Positions 55,117 to 64,000 of a DNA stretch of 64,000 nucleotides are shown piece after piece. Each line of letters starts with the position of its first letter. Position 1 is the first letter of the stretch. This DNA is from Eleusine coracana subsp. coracana (Eukaryota > Streptophyta > Magnoliopsida > Poales > Poaceae). The stretch is from NCBI GenBank assembly GCA_032690845.1, contig CM064422.1, positions 496,001 through 560,000 of the forward strand, read 5' to 3'. The notes under the pieces were generated by a model. It saw only the letters and a program-made list of their open reading frames with translations, did no database searches and had not been told where the DNA came from. The position numbers were made by a program, and so were the translations under genes.

Positions 55117-56223
55117 ACTGTTTCACTTTCCCTCCGTAGCAGTTTAGTAAAAATGAATGTTGATATGTCCGACCAGGCTACAAACTAGAGCAAAGATTGA
55201 AGGAACCCGTGCGCATTTTTCTTGGAATGCATGATCAAAGCTAGGGCTGGCCGATGTGGCCACCATTCTGAACAATCTTTTCTTTACTTGTTGAGTTGGT
55301 GCTGTACAACACCGCAGTTAGTCATTACATTAACACGCATCTTGGGCGTAGCTGAGTGATTCAATAAGACACTATCATCATAAGCTTAATTATGATTCAT
55401 TTTGTCGGTCAACCTCACTCGAAGAGGCATTTTATTTATTATGTGTACTGAGTAAGTTGCCATACAGAGTCGTCCATATGTATTATTCTGTCTCTGGGTG
55501 AGACCTCTTGTCGACTGATGGCTGGAATATATCAGTCACACAGTGTGTTTTTGTTTTATATAGATGATTTGCTTCCGCGTGAGTGTGATAGTCATCAACA
55601 TGATATCGAGGCTCGTTAACATGCTGGTCTTGCTTGTTTATGTGGAGTAGCAGCACATCTAGGTCATCTGCAATCCAGTACAATGAGCGTTCAGCTGGAA
55701 GGATGCTGCGTCCGTAAGGATGAACATAACGTCACACAGACCATGATCAGCTTTCGATGTTTTTTTTTAGGGTCCGCTGGCAATCTTACTACTACTTCCT
55801 CCGTCCCATTTTTAGTGATTATTAGTGATAAATTTAATTATACAAAATAAATTAGTGATGAACATAACGTCACACCGACACGTATCTGCACATGTGTCAG
55901 GCTTCCATATACACGTGCACCGTGCTGACCTGTGCTGCCCTGCCAGGCTCGGCGCCGCAAAAGTGAACGCGCTGGGGGATTTCAAGCAGAGCACTAATAT
56001 AGGCGCTAAATTCACACGGGCGGAATTCAATCCGATTCCCACTGCGATTCCAACTCCATCGGCGACTCGGGCGAAACATATCGCGGCGCAACGGCGGCAG
56101 CAATCAAATATTAGATCTTTTCCTTTTCTTTCCCTACTATACTGCGGCGATACGATTCCACAAATCAATCATCCCGAAACCCTAGCGGCTAAGAGGATCG
56201 GAGGAGCCGAGTCATCATCAGCA
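55117..56223. other. EF-Tu 3' region and spacer, with a 19-bp direct repeat
   Basis: gatgaacataacgtcacac occurs at 55719-55737 and 55857-55875, bracketing 119 bp that include cttcctccgtcccatttttag, a Stowaway-like end. No coding feature was recognised, apart from an open frame upstream of the next ATG. Confidence 0.6.
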
Positions 56224-56844
56224 ATGCCGCCGCCGTCGTGCGGCAACAAGCCCAGGCCAGGCGGCGAGTTCTCCGGTAAGAGACTATTAGGCCTCTCCGC
56301 CGTCGCCTCCAATAAGCCGATCGCCCGCCCGGCGTCCGCGTCCAACCTCACGGCGGCCGCCGCCAGCAGGCCGTCGTCGAAGCTGGCCTCCGCCGCCGCT
56401 ACTAGCAGGGCGCCGCCGCACCAGCCGGCGACGCCCAAGCAGCAGCAGAGCGCCGGCAATAAGATGACGCGCCCGGGTGAGTCGTCGTCGGAGCTGTTCA
56501 TGGCGCCGCGCGACGCCAAGATGGTGCACCCGGCGCGGCGGCTGGCGCCCGGGACGGCCGTGTGCGTGCGCACGCGGTTCAAGATGATCACGGAAAAGTG
56601 CTGCCTCGTGATCTGGCTCCCCGCCAGGGTCGTCTCCGCCTCCGGCGCCTACCACTGCACCGTCAAGTACTCGGCCGACCTAAGCCCCGCCTTCGCCGGC
56701 AAGATGGTCAGGAAGCCAGTCGACCACATCCGCGTCGTCAAGGCCGAGCCGAGAAACATGGTGCCGCCGGCGGACGTGGTGACACAACGCGTCAAGGCCC
56801 CCAAGAGACATGGCGCCGGCGCCGGCGCCGGAGAGGAAAGATAG
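56224..56844 (+). CDS. Small agenet/Tudor-like domain protein
   Basis: An intronless 206-residue ORF. Residues 1-90 are low-complexity, rich in Ala, Ser and Pro (KPIARPASASNLTAAAASRP). Residues 95-175 resemble a plant agenet/Tudor-like barrel: RRLAPGTAVCVRTRF, then CCLVIWLPARVVSASGAYHC, TVKYSADLSP, VRKPVDHIRVVKAEP. Such domains often read chromatin marks, but the function here is unknown. The frame is open for 400 bp upstream; the ATG at 56224 (MPPPSCGNKPRPG) was chosen because the upstream part has no coding character. A decayed partial copy lies at 57735-57900. Confidence 0.6.
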   Translation: MPPPSCGNKPRPGGEFSGKRLLGLSAVASNKPIARPASASNLTAAAASRPSSKLASAAATSRAPPHQPATPKQQQSAGNKMTRPGESSSELFMAPRDAKMVHPARRLAPGTAVCVRTRFKMITEKCCLVIWLPARVVSASGAYHCTVKYSADLSPAFAGKMVRKPVDHIRVVKAEPRNMVPPADVVTQRVKAPKRHGAGAGAGEER

Positions 56845-57339
56845 CTTCTTCTGACGACGAGATGCTTGTTATTCTCCAGTCTGCACGCAGTTCATCCAAT
56901 GGGCAGCCCAAAATCCATGGAAATCAGAGAAACCTCCTATTTGTTTCTCTGGTAAATTCTTCTTGTTCTATACCTGATTATTTGTCGTGCCCAAAACAAG
57001 CACCAGCTGACGTGATCTCTTCTATATATAGTAGTAATCTGTATCATCGCGAGTCTAGTATTTGTTGGTGTGGCACTATTTTCCTCATCGGTGCGGCACA
57101 TCAAGCGGCTTTTCTGTTTTCGTAAATTCTTGTTCGTTTGTTATTGACTCGACAGATTCTGGTTAGCTCACCATTGTGAGTCTTAATTATGTTTCTCAAG
57201 TTGACTGGAGATCTGAATTTTTATTAACTGCAACTGCAATGTCTCTACAAATGATTTAGCATGATCAGTGTGGCAGCATGACATGTTTTGATTTCTTTCC
57301 TCTTTCCTGTGTATCTACAGAATTCAGAAAGGGAGACAC

Positions 57340-57900
57340 AGTAGTGTTGAAAATCACATAGTACCAGATTTTTTATTTGATGGATAAAGAAACTGTACAA
57401 TTATTACACATCAACTCTGACCTCGTCACTATAACAATATAACAGCGATTTCTAAACTACAATTATTACATGGTTCCATCACAGGCATATGAAGAGTCTT
57501 CCGTGTGTTCCCTGCCACATATATTGGCAATGGCGCTTCAAACGAGAGCCTAACAAGTCTGCATTCTGCGCACAGTGATTGAGGTTGCAGCGATCAGTAG
57601 AGCAAGCAAACACATTCACGGTAGCCATATGCAAGTCCCCTGGCCTGTGACAGAATCGAGAGAAAGCACGAAGTACCTAAAAAGGAGGGAGGTGGTACAT
57701 GTAAACTCCATGGAAATCAGAGGTGCAAATGAGTTCAGATGAGCCCCGCCTTTCGCCGGCAAGATATTCCGAAAGCCCGTCGACCACATCCTCCAATCGT
57801 AAGCCCGAGCCGCCGAGAAACAACTAGGCGCCGCCGTCAGGGCCGAGCTAAGAGACAACATGATTGCACCGTCATCACGGAGAGGAAAGATCGCTTCTTG
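57340..57900. pseudogene. Patchwork of two neighbouring gene fragments
   Basis: 57340-57730 resembles the 3' part of the minus-strand gene at 60.75-62.8 kb (shared attcacggtagccatatgca, actccatggaaatcagaggt and aatgagttc), with the 60990-62765 interval missing. From about 57742 the sequence switches to a decayed copy of the end of the agenet-like gene (gccccgcctt-cgccggcaagat, gtcgaccacatcc, gccgagaaac). Neither part is open. The junction lies within aatgagttcagatgagccccg. Confidence 0.75.
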
Positions 57901-58165
57901 TGAATTGTGATACATCTTGTGCTATATATAGCGCCTAGTGGATTCTTTGTCGTGCCCCAACAAGCACGTCATCGAGCCGTTTGTTTAATTTTGTGTCCTC
58001 GTTTTTTTTTTTTGCTGCCTCTTAATGAAATACGTGAAAAAGGCACATCCAGCGGCTTTTCTGTTTTTCATATTCATTGATTGATGTTAGTTTATAAATT
58101 ATTCTTGTTCGTTTGTTATTTTTGACTTAAGAGATGGAAATTAGCTCATCATCGTCAGTCTAAAC

Positions 58166-58375
58166 TGAGAATGCGAGGGAGATCGAGAGAGAAACAGAAG
58201 ACTGATGCAACGCAAACTTCATTGATCAGGTGGTGCCATATTTATACATGTATATGTACAAGCAAGAGAGGCCTTTGGCCATAACAGTAAGACGGTCTCC
58301 TATTAATTAACATGGCACTACTCATAGGGACGATATATGTACCGCATCAGTTAGGCTATTTGACTGCTAATAACA
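58166..58375 (-). mobile_element. Copia-type LTR (3' LTR of a remnant)
   Basis: On the minus strand a polypurine-like ggcgggg is followed by tgttattagcagtc; the LTR would run to ..gcattctca at 58166 (TG..CA ends, 210 bp). Assignment rests on the adjoining coding remnant. Confidence 0.5.
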
Positions 58376-58990
58376 CCCCGCCGTAGTGTCATCATCAGCG
58401 TTAACGATGGAGAGACTGGATCGAAACTTTTTGTCAAACAGCCCTTAATTAGTCACTAGATGTCTGCAAACTGTGTTGATCGATTGGGATGTGCAGAATG
58501 CGGAACTTAGAGCATCTCCAAAAACTCTCTAAAAATTGACCCTAAAAGAATGTTTTTGAAAGCAGCTCAAAAATTATTAGGGAGAAGTTTTTCTGTCTAC
58601 TCTAACAATTCTCCCTAAAAATAGATCAAGAGAACTTTTGATTGGGTCACGTTAGCATCTGGGACCATAATAACATTAATTTTCTTTGAAATATAAGTAT
58701 TGGGATCCCCAATTTTTCTCTCATTTCTAACTACAAATGGGGAGAATTTAGAGAGAGAATAAATCTGTGAGTTATTTAGAAAAGCTGTTGGAGATAATTT
58801 TTTAGACTAAATCCTATTAATTTGATTTAGAAAGAGTTTTTGGAGAGCTTTTGGAGACGCTCTTACAACGTGTTTGCGGACGAAATGAATGTCCAATCCA
58901 ACATGTTTTGTACGGTGACGAACGGGATTGGCTGTCATGTACACTGCAGAAACATCATTAACTATCACGCAATAGATGATTGCAGCACTC
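58376..58990 (-). pseudogene. Ty1/copia polyprotein C-terminal remnant
   Basis: The minus strand from 58990 to 58866 reads VSAVYMTANPVRHRTKHVGL and DIHFVRKHVV, the end of the copia RNase H domain. After the inserted MITE (58510-58862) it continues at 58505-58400 with FRILHIP and a decayed tail. Stops and lost residues show that it is dead. Confidence 0.75.
58510..58862. mobile_element. Tourist-like MITE with TTA target duplication
   Basis: 353 bp with terminal inverted repeats gagcatctcc / ggagacgctc, flanked by TTA on both sides (58507-58509, 58863-58865), as for PIF/Harbinger-derived elements. It splits the copia remnant. Confidence 0.85.
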
Positions 58991-59161
58991 AGCAACTACA
59001 TTTACTCACGCTACTCCGCTTCCGCGCTCTCAAACACAACACAGTTGCTTGGCCCTTTGATAGGGATGCAAGTTTTTCAGTTTGAACTAAAATAATTCTT
59101 CATCTCATAATAAAGGTAGTATAACAAATAAACTAGAAACTTGACTCACAACTATCTATTA

Positions 59162-60097
59162 GAGCATCTTCAGTGGAGGTCTCTATCTAAGTCTCTATTC
59201 CAAATTTTAAGATAGGAAAGCAAAAATCTAACTCCAGTGGGGATTGCAAATGAGATCCTATTTTTCATGCCCTCCTAAAATATGATCCTAAGTCTCCAGA
59301 TTTGTAACCCTTTCATCCACCATCCCAATTGTGGGTCCCACTATTTTTTTGTTTTTTCTATTTTTTCTTCTCTTCTCCTCCTCTTTCTCTCTCTCTCTCT
59401 TCTCTCTCTTGTGCGGCTACGCCCGATGCCGTCCTTGCCCTCCCTCCCGTCGCCGCCGGCCTCCACAGCGCCCGGCCGTCGCCCCCGCCACCGGTGGCCC
59501 GGCTCCCCCCCTCCCACCGCCGCTGCCATCGCTGGCCTGGGCCTCGGCCAGATCGACTTCTTTCCCGACCGGATCTGGGTGCAAGGGAGCGGGGCGATGG
59601 CGGCAGCCACAGGCGCCAATGGCGCCTTCATCCTCACCGCCAAGAAGCAAGGGCACGCGGCATGGATTGGGGCGGCGTCGGGGCCGGATCGAGCAGGGCG
59701 CCGATGACCTCGGAGCAGCACGGCAGCAGGAGGGGCCCTCGAAGCAGCGTCGCAGCGGGAGGGTGCCTCGGAGCAGCGCGACGGCGGGCGGGCGGTGGGT
59801 CTGAGCAGGGGCCGCGTTGCCGGCGGCAACGGGCGACTTCCTGGATTGAGCCCTGGAAGCTCCGCCCATGGCGTCGAGCTAAGGAGCACGAAGATCTCTG
59901 CCATCAATGACAAGCAAGTCTCACCGGCGGATGATATTTTTATTTTTTTCTGACAAGCGGGTCCCGTATGATATAGTAGGAGCCTATTTACAATCTTCCA
60001 CTGGAGTTGAGGTTAAATTTGGGTTTCTAAATTTTACAAGTGGAGTTCTAAAATGAAATTTAGAAGCCCAATTTACAACCTTTCACTGGAGATGCTC
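59162..60097. mobile_element. 936-bp Tourist-like element with GC-rich interior
   Basis: Ends gagcatcttcagtggag and ctttcactggagatgctc are flanked by TTA (59159-59161 and 60098-60100). Subterminal parts are AT-rich, but 59410-59920 is highly GC-rich with overlapping open frames in several registers, none of which matches a known family. The interior may be captured host sequence. Confidence 0.7.
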
Positions 60098-60939
60098 TTA
60101 GGTATCCACTTATTGCATCCTTACATTTTGAGGACCATGCCACCAGAAGTTGATCGTCTGGTGTCCGGGATGGATATGTCGATGGCTAGGCATGGAGGAG
60201 CTGAAGACCGAATGATGTTGACCCACGAACGTAGCGCACAACTCTTTTCAGCATGGCCAGGTGAATGTATCAGTGTAACATGGATCATGCATGCGCAAGC
60301 AAATTTGCTGCCTGCATATATGTCAGGTCAGCACATGCCAAGCTGCTCCTATTCGTATTGCAAGGACGAGGATTGAGTAGACAGGTTGCGGTTGCTAGCA
60401 TTATCGAATTGACGACCGTCATCGGATCGGAAACCGAGTCTTATCCATGCATGAAAATCAATACGAAAAGGGGCGACCGTAGATTTACTATTTTTCAATG
60501 GAAAAGTCCATACATAGTCACTAAAATCATCTAGCAGCTCTAGGTAATACCTAAAAACCCATAATGCAGTAATGCTGGCCACCGGCTAGGTCCAGGCATC
60601 ACTGTGCAAAGTAAAGACCCATGGCATCAAAGGGATACATGTTTTTTCGGTGGTGTAGATCTGGGATTCAAGTTATGCCAATGGGATAACAGTGTCCTGA
60701 ACATTTTCCCTGCCATTTCATTGGAACAAGAACAAGAATGATCCGGGTGTGTACATAGTAATGGAAAATAACGCAGTACCAGAATCGGAGGGGGATAAAA
60801 GAAACTGTACAATAGTAAAATAGCATAAAAATTCTAAGCAGGCATATAAAGAATTTTCCATGGTCCCTGCCACATATAGGCAATAGTTCTGTAGAGCGTC
60901 AACAAGAAAATTAACAGGTCTGCTTTGAGGCAAAGACGG
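60098..60939. other. Spacer and 3' UTR of the DUF3615-like gene
   Basis: 60740-60939 is probably the 3' UTR of the neighbouring minus-strand gene because it is shared with the 57.35-57.6 kb copy. The rest holds nothing recognised. Confidence 0.5.
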
Positions 60940-63564
60940 TCAGTAGTAGCAGCGATACAGGTATTCACGGTAGCCATATGCAAATTCTCCAGGGAATGGA
61001 TGTAGCACACCGAATCTATGATAGCACATCTCGCATATTCTCTCCGCCTCATTGTGCCCACATGGAAGTGGCTTGTCTGGAAAATCACAGCGACAGTAGC
61101 AGGTCTTGCAAATGCATTCCGCTGCAAAATGAAGATGATAAATTGTGTTAGAGATAACTAAATATAGTAATAATAGAAGGTCTTGCAAATATAATCCAAT
61201 GCAAAACAGAGAGAGCACGTGCATCTGCCATTACGACGAGTACCCCGCCAAATAGGGAAACCCAGGATACTGTAGCCTTCAGTAACTTGTTCATCTGAAA
61301 TCAACAAAAAGAAGGAACAAATCACAGTCAGGTGATGCATCATTGCATGAGCAAACACACTAATTAAGCCTTCAATCACAAATGCCCTGATGTTTTAGAG
61401 AAGAGAAGGTATACATAATGCATCTTTCACCTCTATATTCTATTCTGCAGACATGATTTTTCATATTTCCAAACCATAAAGGTCATTTAAATAGTTGAAT
61501 AGATAGGAGTATTTGGCTGGACAATAATACAAAACAGCAAGTTTCTGACTGAATGAGTATATTTTTTAAAAAACAAACAACCTCAAGGTACACGATCAGG
61601 TTTATCGAAACACGAAATTATATGCACAACCGCAGGATTCATGCTAGATACCAATCAATTAAACAGTATGTAATATGCCAATGCTTCAAAACTGGTTGTG
61701 CAGATAGTCTAGGCAAGTGCATTTCTTGTTGCCCTTGTCCACAAACAGAGTTGCCAATTTGCCCTGCCTGCATGTTAATCAACCCCATAGCAAGCATACC
61801 GTAATGCATGTTTATGAAATGATAGGAGAGATAAGGCCACTACTAACTGCATGTCATCAGCTAATGAATCTAACACGGACATAGATTAAGCAGAGATGCA
61901 CATACTCTGGAGAAAATCAAGTTCAGAGTTACTTGAAGTAGATGAAGAGGAAACCATGCACAGTTGAAAAATGTTGATAACCCATCAGCTACCGAACTGC
62001 TAAAGTATGCACTCTGAGAAGGATAGGAAGAAGGCACCACAACTGAGTTGTATGTCTCATACAACGGGGATCTAGGGAAGGTCTTAGAAAGGGCTAGATG
62101 GGCCAAGATGTATGAACCCTAGGTTGGCTGCACCATGTAATGAGACTTATAATTTCTGCTGCAAAGATGTGTTATACAAGAATAATTTGGACAGACTTAA
62201 AGTTTCCTTGAAACATTGCTGTTTCAGATATTCATGTCATTATATGGGTGCATCACAATTTTAAGTTTAAAGGATGATCTAAAGACGATGGTATAGTTCA
62301 ATTGTAAGAAGGGGAATAAGTAATAGACCAAGCACACACGGGAGTCCCTCTGTATAAAGAAATGAAAGCTGCTGCACTGATACAAAGCAAGAGGAAGTCA
62401 AAAAAAAAAAGTGGATAAACGATAGTGTGTTATATGTCATGGAATGGACGTGGATAAATGCCAAAGAGTAGAGTTTGAGTTAAAGAAGACTAAAGTGGTT
62501 TTAAGCGCATTGGTAAAGCATGGGCCCTCTGTTGCTATCTTGTAAGAGGAAGAGGATGAAGTGGTCTACATCCAAGTTGAAGCAATCTTAACAACTTTAG
62601 TCTGGAGAACTTGTTGATCTCTATACGTTTAAATGCCTTGTGATGAAATCACCCTTTTATTTTTTTTCCCTCTGTATAATAAATAAATACATATATTTGT
62701 AGTGCCAAAGGATATCAAAATTTCAGTGCAAGAAGATTTATGTTGCAACAGAACCGAGGGATGAAATTACCTAAGGGGATGCATGTGACGACTCCATGGA
62801 AATCAGAGGTGCGAATGAGTTCAAAAAAGAAGAGAGTCCGTGGAGCAGGCAGGAAGGGAAAGCATCCAGAGCGCTTCCGACGAGCCACAAAGTTGCCGTG
62901 AGTCCAGCTCAAGCCGTCGTGCGACCTGATGTACCTTGTCACCTCACCAGGAGCAGGTTCATACTCCATATTCTGATTGAACCAAAAAAAAATATATGGG
63001 ACAAAGTGAGCGTGGTAAAATTTAAGAAGAAAAGAAACTTCGCTATGATTAGACAATTAACAAGTGGATTTTGGCAAAATCTAATTGAAAGCATATGCAA
63101 GTCGCAAGCTGCATTTTGGCCCTGATCGCAGCACCAAATCAAACTGATCATAGAAAGGAACTGTTGATGAGGGAGATAAACGAACCGGATGCATCAAGTT
63201 GTAGTGGCTTAGACACTCCATCACAAGGCGCCGATCCCTAGCCAAGCGCTCGAAGTGCCCCGGCTCCGTGGCCCTAAATAACAGCTCAGCTTCTTGACGA
63301 TCACCGACGAAATAGGGGTAAGAATCGAGTTGAAGGGTGGACGGAATGATGATTACCTGATCCTTCCCTCGCGATGCCTCTTGAGTTGTTTGGCATCGAG
63401 GGGCTTATCCACAGGGATGGGCTCCGGTCTCTTGCGGCCGAAGAAGCGGAGCGGCGGCAGCCCCCACCTGCACGAGCGGCAGGACGAGCTCGAGGCGCCT
63501 GCTGGTGATGATCCGAGGAGACGAGTCGTCCCATCCGCCACCCTTGACGCCGCCATGGCTGCAA
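60940..63564 (-). CDS. DUF3615-like plant protein with Cys-rich C-terminus
   Basis: Exon-like blocks: 63357-63564, 63186-63292, 62771-62972, 61294 down to about 61210, and 60940-61121. The start at 63564 (MQPWRRQGW) is the one in phase with exon 2; the Met at 63556 is in another frame that meets a stop after splicing. Exons 2-3 resemble DUF3615, a plant domain of unknown function abundant in grasses: ECLSHYNLMHP, LSWTHGNFVARRKR, LFFFELIRTSDFHGVVTCIP. Exon 4 gives EQVTEGYSILGFPIW. Exon 5 has nine Cys in CICKTCYCRCDF and ERICEMCYHRFGVLHP, suggesting metal binding. The exon 4 donor is uncertain: a cryptic copy of the exon 5 start follows it (YICKTF at about 61180). Function unknown. Confidence 0.6.
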
Positions 63565-64000
63565 CTGCCCGATCCGATTGTCGCTTCGCTTGGTTAGGGT
63601 TGGGGATTGCGGCCGCTTCGTATTTTCTTTCCTTTTCTTTTTCTCAAATATATATAATACATATATATATATTTAATTTGCCGAATTCTGCTGGCCTGGG
63701 TTCACCCACCACGCCACACTCCGAATTGTATTAGGCGTTGCCGCCGGTCTTTATTAAAAAAAATTTATAATTAGAATGTTTTTTTAACTGTAAAAAGTTT
63801 TCAATTAATTAATTTTTTTGACTTGAGCATTTGCTCTATTTTTATTTTACTTTAATTTTTTGATTTAAAAAGAATATTTATTATAATAATTTTAGAGTGA
63901 GTTATTATTGGAATTCTTGTTATTAGTTTCCATCCAAAATATGATGTTATAGCATCAACAAAGGATTAGAAAATGTTTCAAAAACGACTCAAACTGACTG
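63565..64000. other. Promoter side of the DUF3615-like gene, then AT-rich end
   Basis: Contains an (at)n stretch near 63650-63675 and strongly AT-rich sequence to the window edge. No gene was recognised. Confidence 0.5.

Noticed and set aside
55825..56223. Extended 339-residue start of the agenet-like protein
   Set aside because: The added N-terminal sequence has no coding character and overlaps the Stowaway-like repeat; the GC-rich coding block begins at the 56224 ATG.
59282..59913. Several 140-190 residue ORFs in 59.28-59.91 kb
   Set aside because: Overlapping Arg/Pro/Gly-rich frames on both strands of a GC-rich transposon interior; none resembles a protein family.

Overview
The window is nuclear DNA of a flowering plant. 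Spliced genes with GT-AG introns, GC-rich first exons, grass MITE families, an RTE LINE and a DUF3615-like gene point to a grass, most likely a panicoid (sorghum/maize/sugarcane type). The grass assignment is inference; no species marker was identified. No CRISPR array, rRNA gene or convincing tRNA gene was seen.

Layout. 1-1.3 kb: PPR gene running off the left edge (-). 2.0-12.9 kb (-): a 14-exon reading frame that joins the catalytic domain of a plastid-type aspartate kinase to a Raf-like Ser/Thr kinase domain; its introns hold two SINEs, a degenerate tandem copy of three aspartate kinase exons, a solo LTR, and an intact 3.3-kb RTE LINE inside a MITE. 14.6-19.1 kb: debris of a pantothenate synthetase pseudogene, a second decayed PPR copy and a truncated LINE. 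19.5-21.6 kb (-): AKR2-type ankyrin protein. 23.1-27.5 kb (-): WD40 protein. 28.4-33.3 kb (-): organellar RAD52-2 gene with a 2.9-kb Helitron in an intron. 35.2-36.8 kb (-): FRIGIDA-like. 39.3-42.5 kb (-): U2 snRNP A'. 44.0-48.2 kb (+): proteasome lid subunit RPN5, with a 2-bp frameshift. 49.1-51.0 kb (-) and 51.4-55.1 kb (+): chloroplast glutaredoxin GRXS14 and mitochondrial EF-Tu, head to head over a 367-bp promoter. 56.2-56.8 kb (+): small agenet/Tudor-like ORF. 57.3-60.1 kb: pseudogene pieces, copia remnant and two Tourist-like elements. 60.9-63.6 kb (-): DUF3615-like gene.

The genes are mostly unrelated housekeeping functions and form no pathway. Three act in organelles (GRXS14, EF-Tu, RAD52-2) and AKR2 is a chaperone for organelle outer-membrane proteins. 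The most unusual object is the aspartate kinase/Raf kinase chimera: exon phases and reading frame hold over all 14 exons, it lacks the lysine-sensing ACT domains, and it lies between two copies of a duplicated PPR segment. A second theme is retroposition. Five insertions still carry clear target-site duplications: an intact RTE, RTE tails of 66 and 35 bp, a 392-bp LINE and a 23-bp poly(A) stub. All exon boundaries were placed by eye from splice sites, phase and family conservation.
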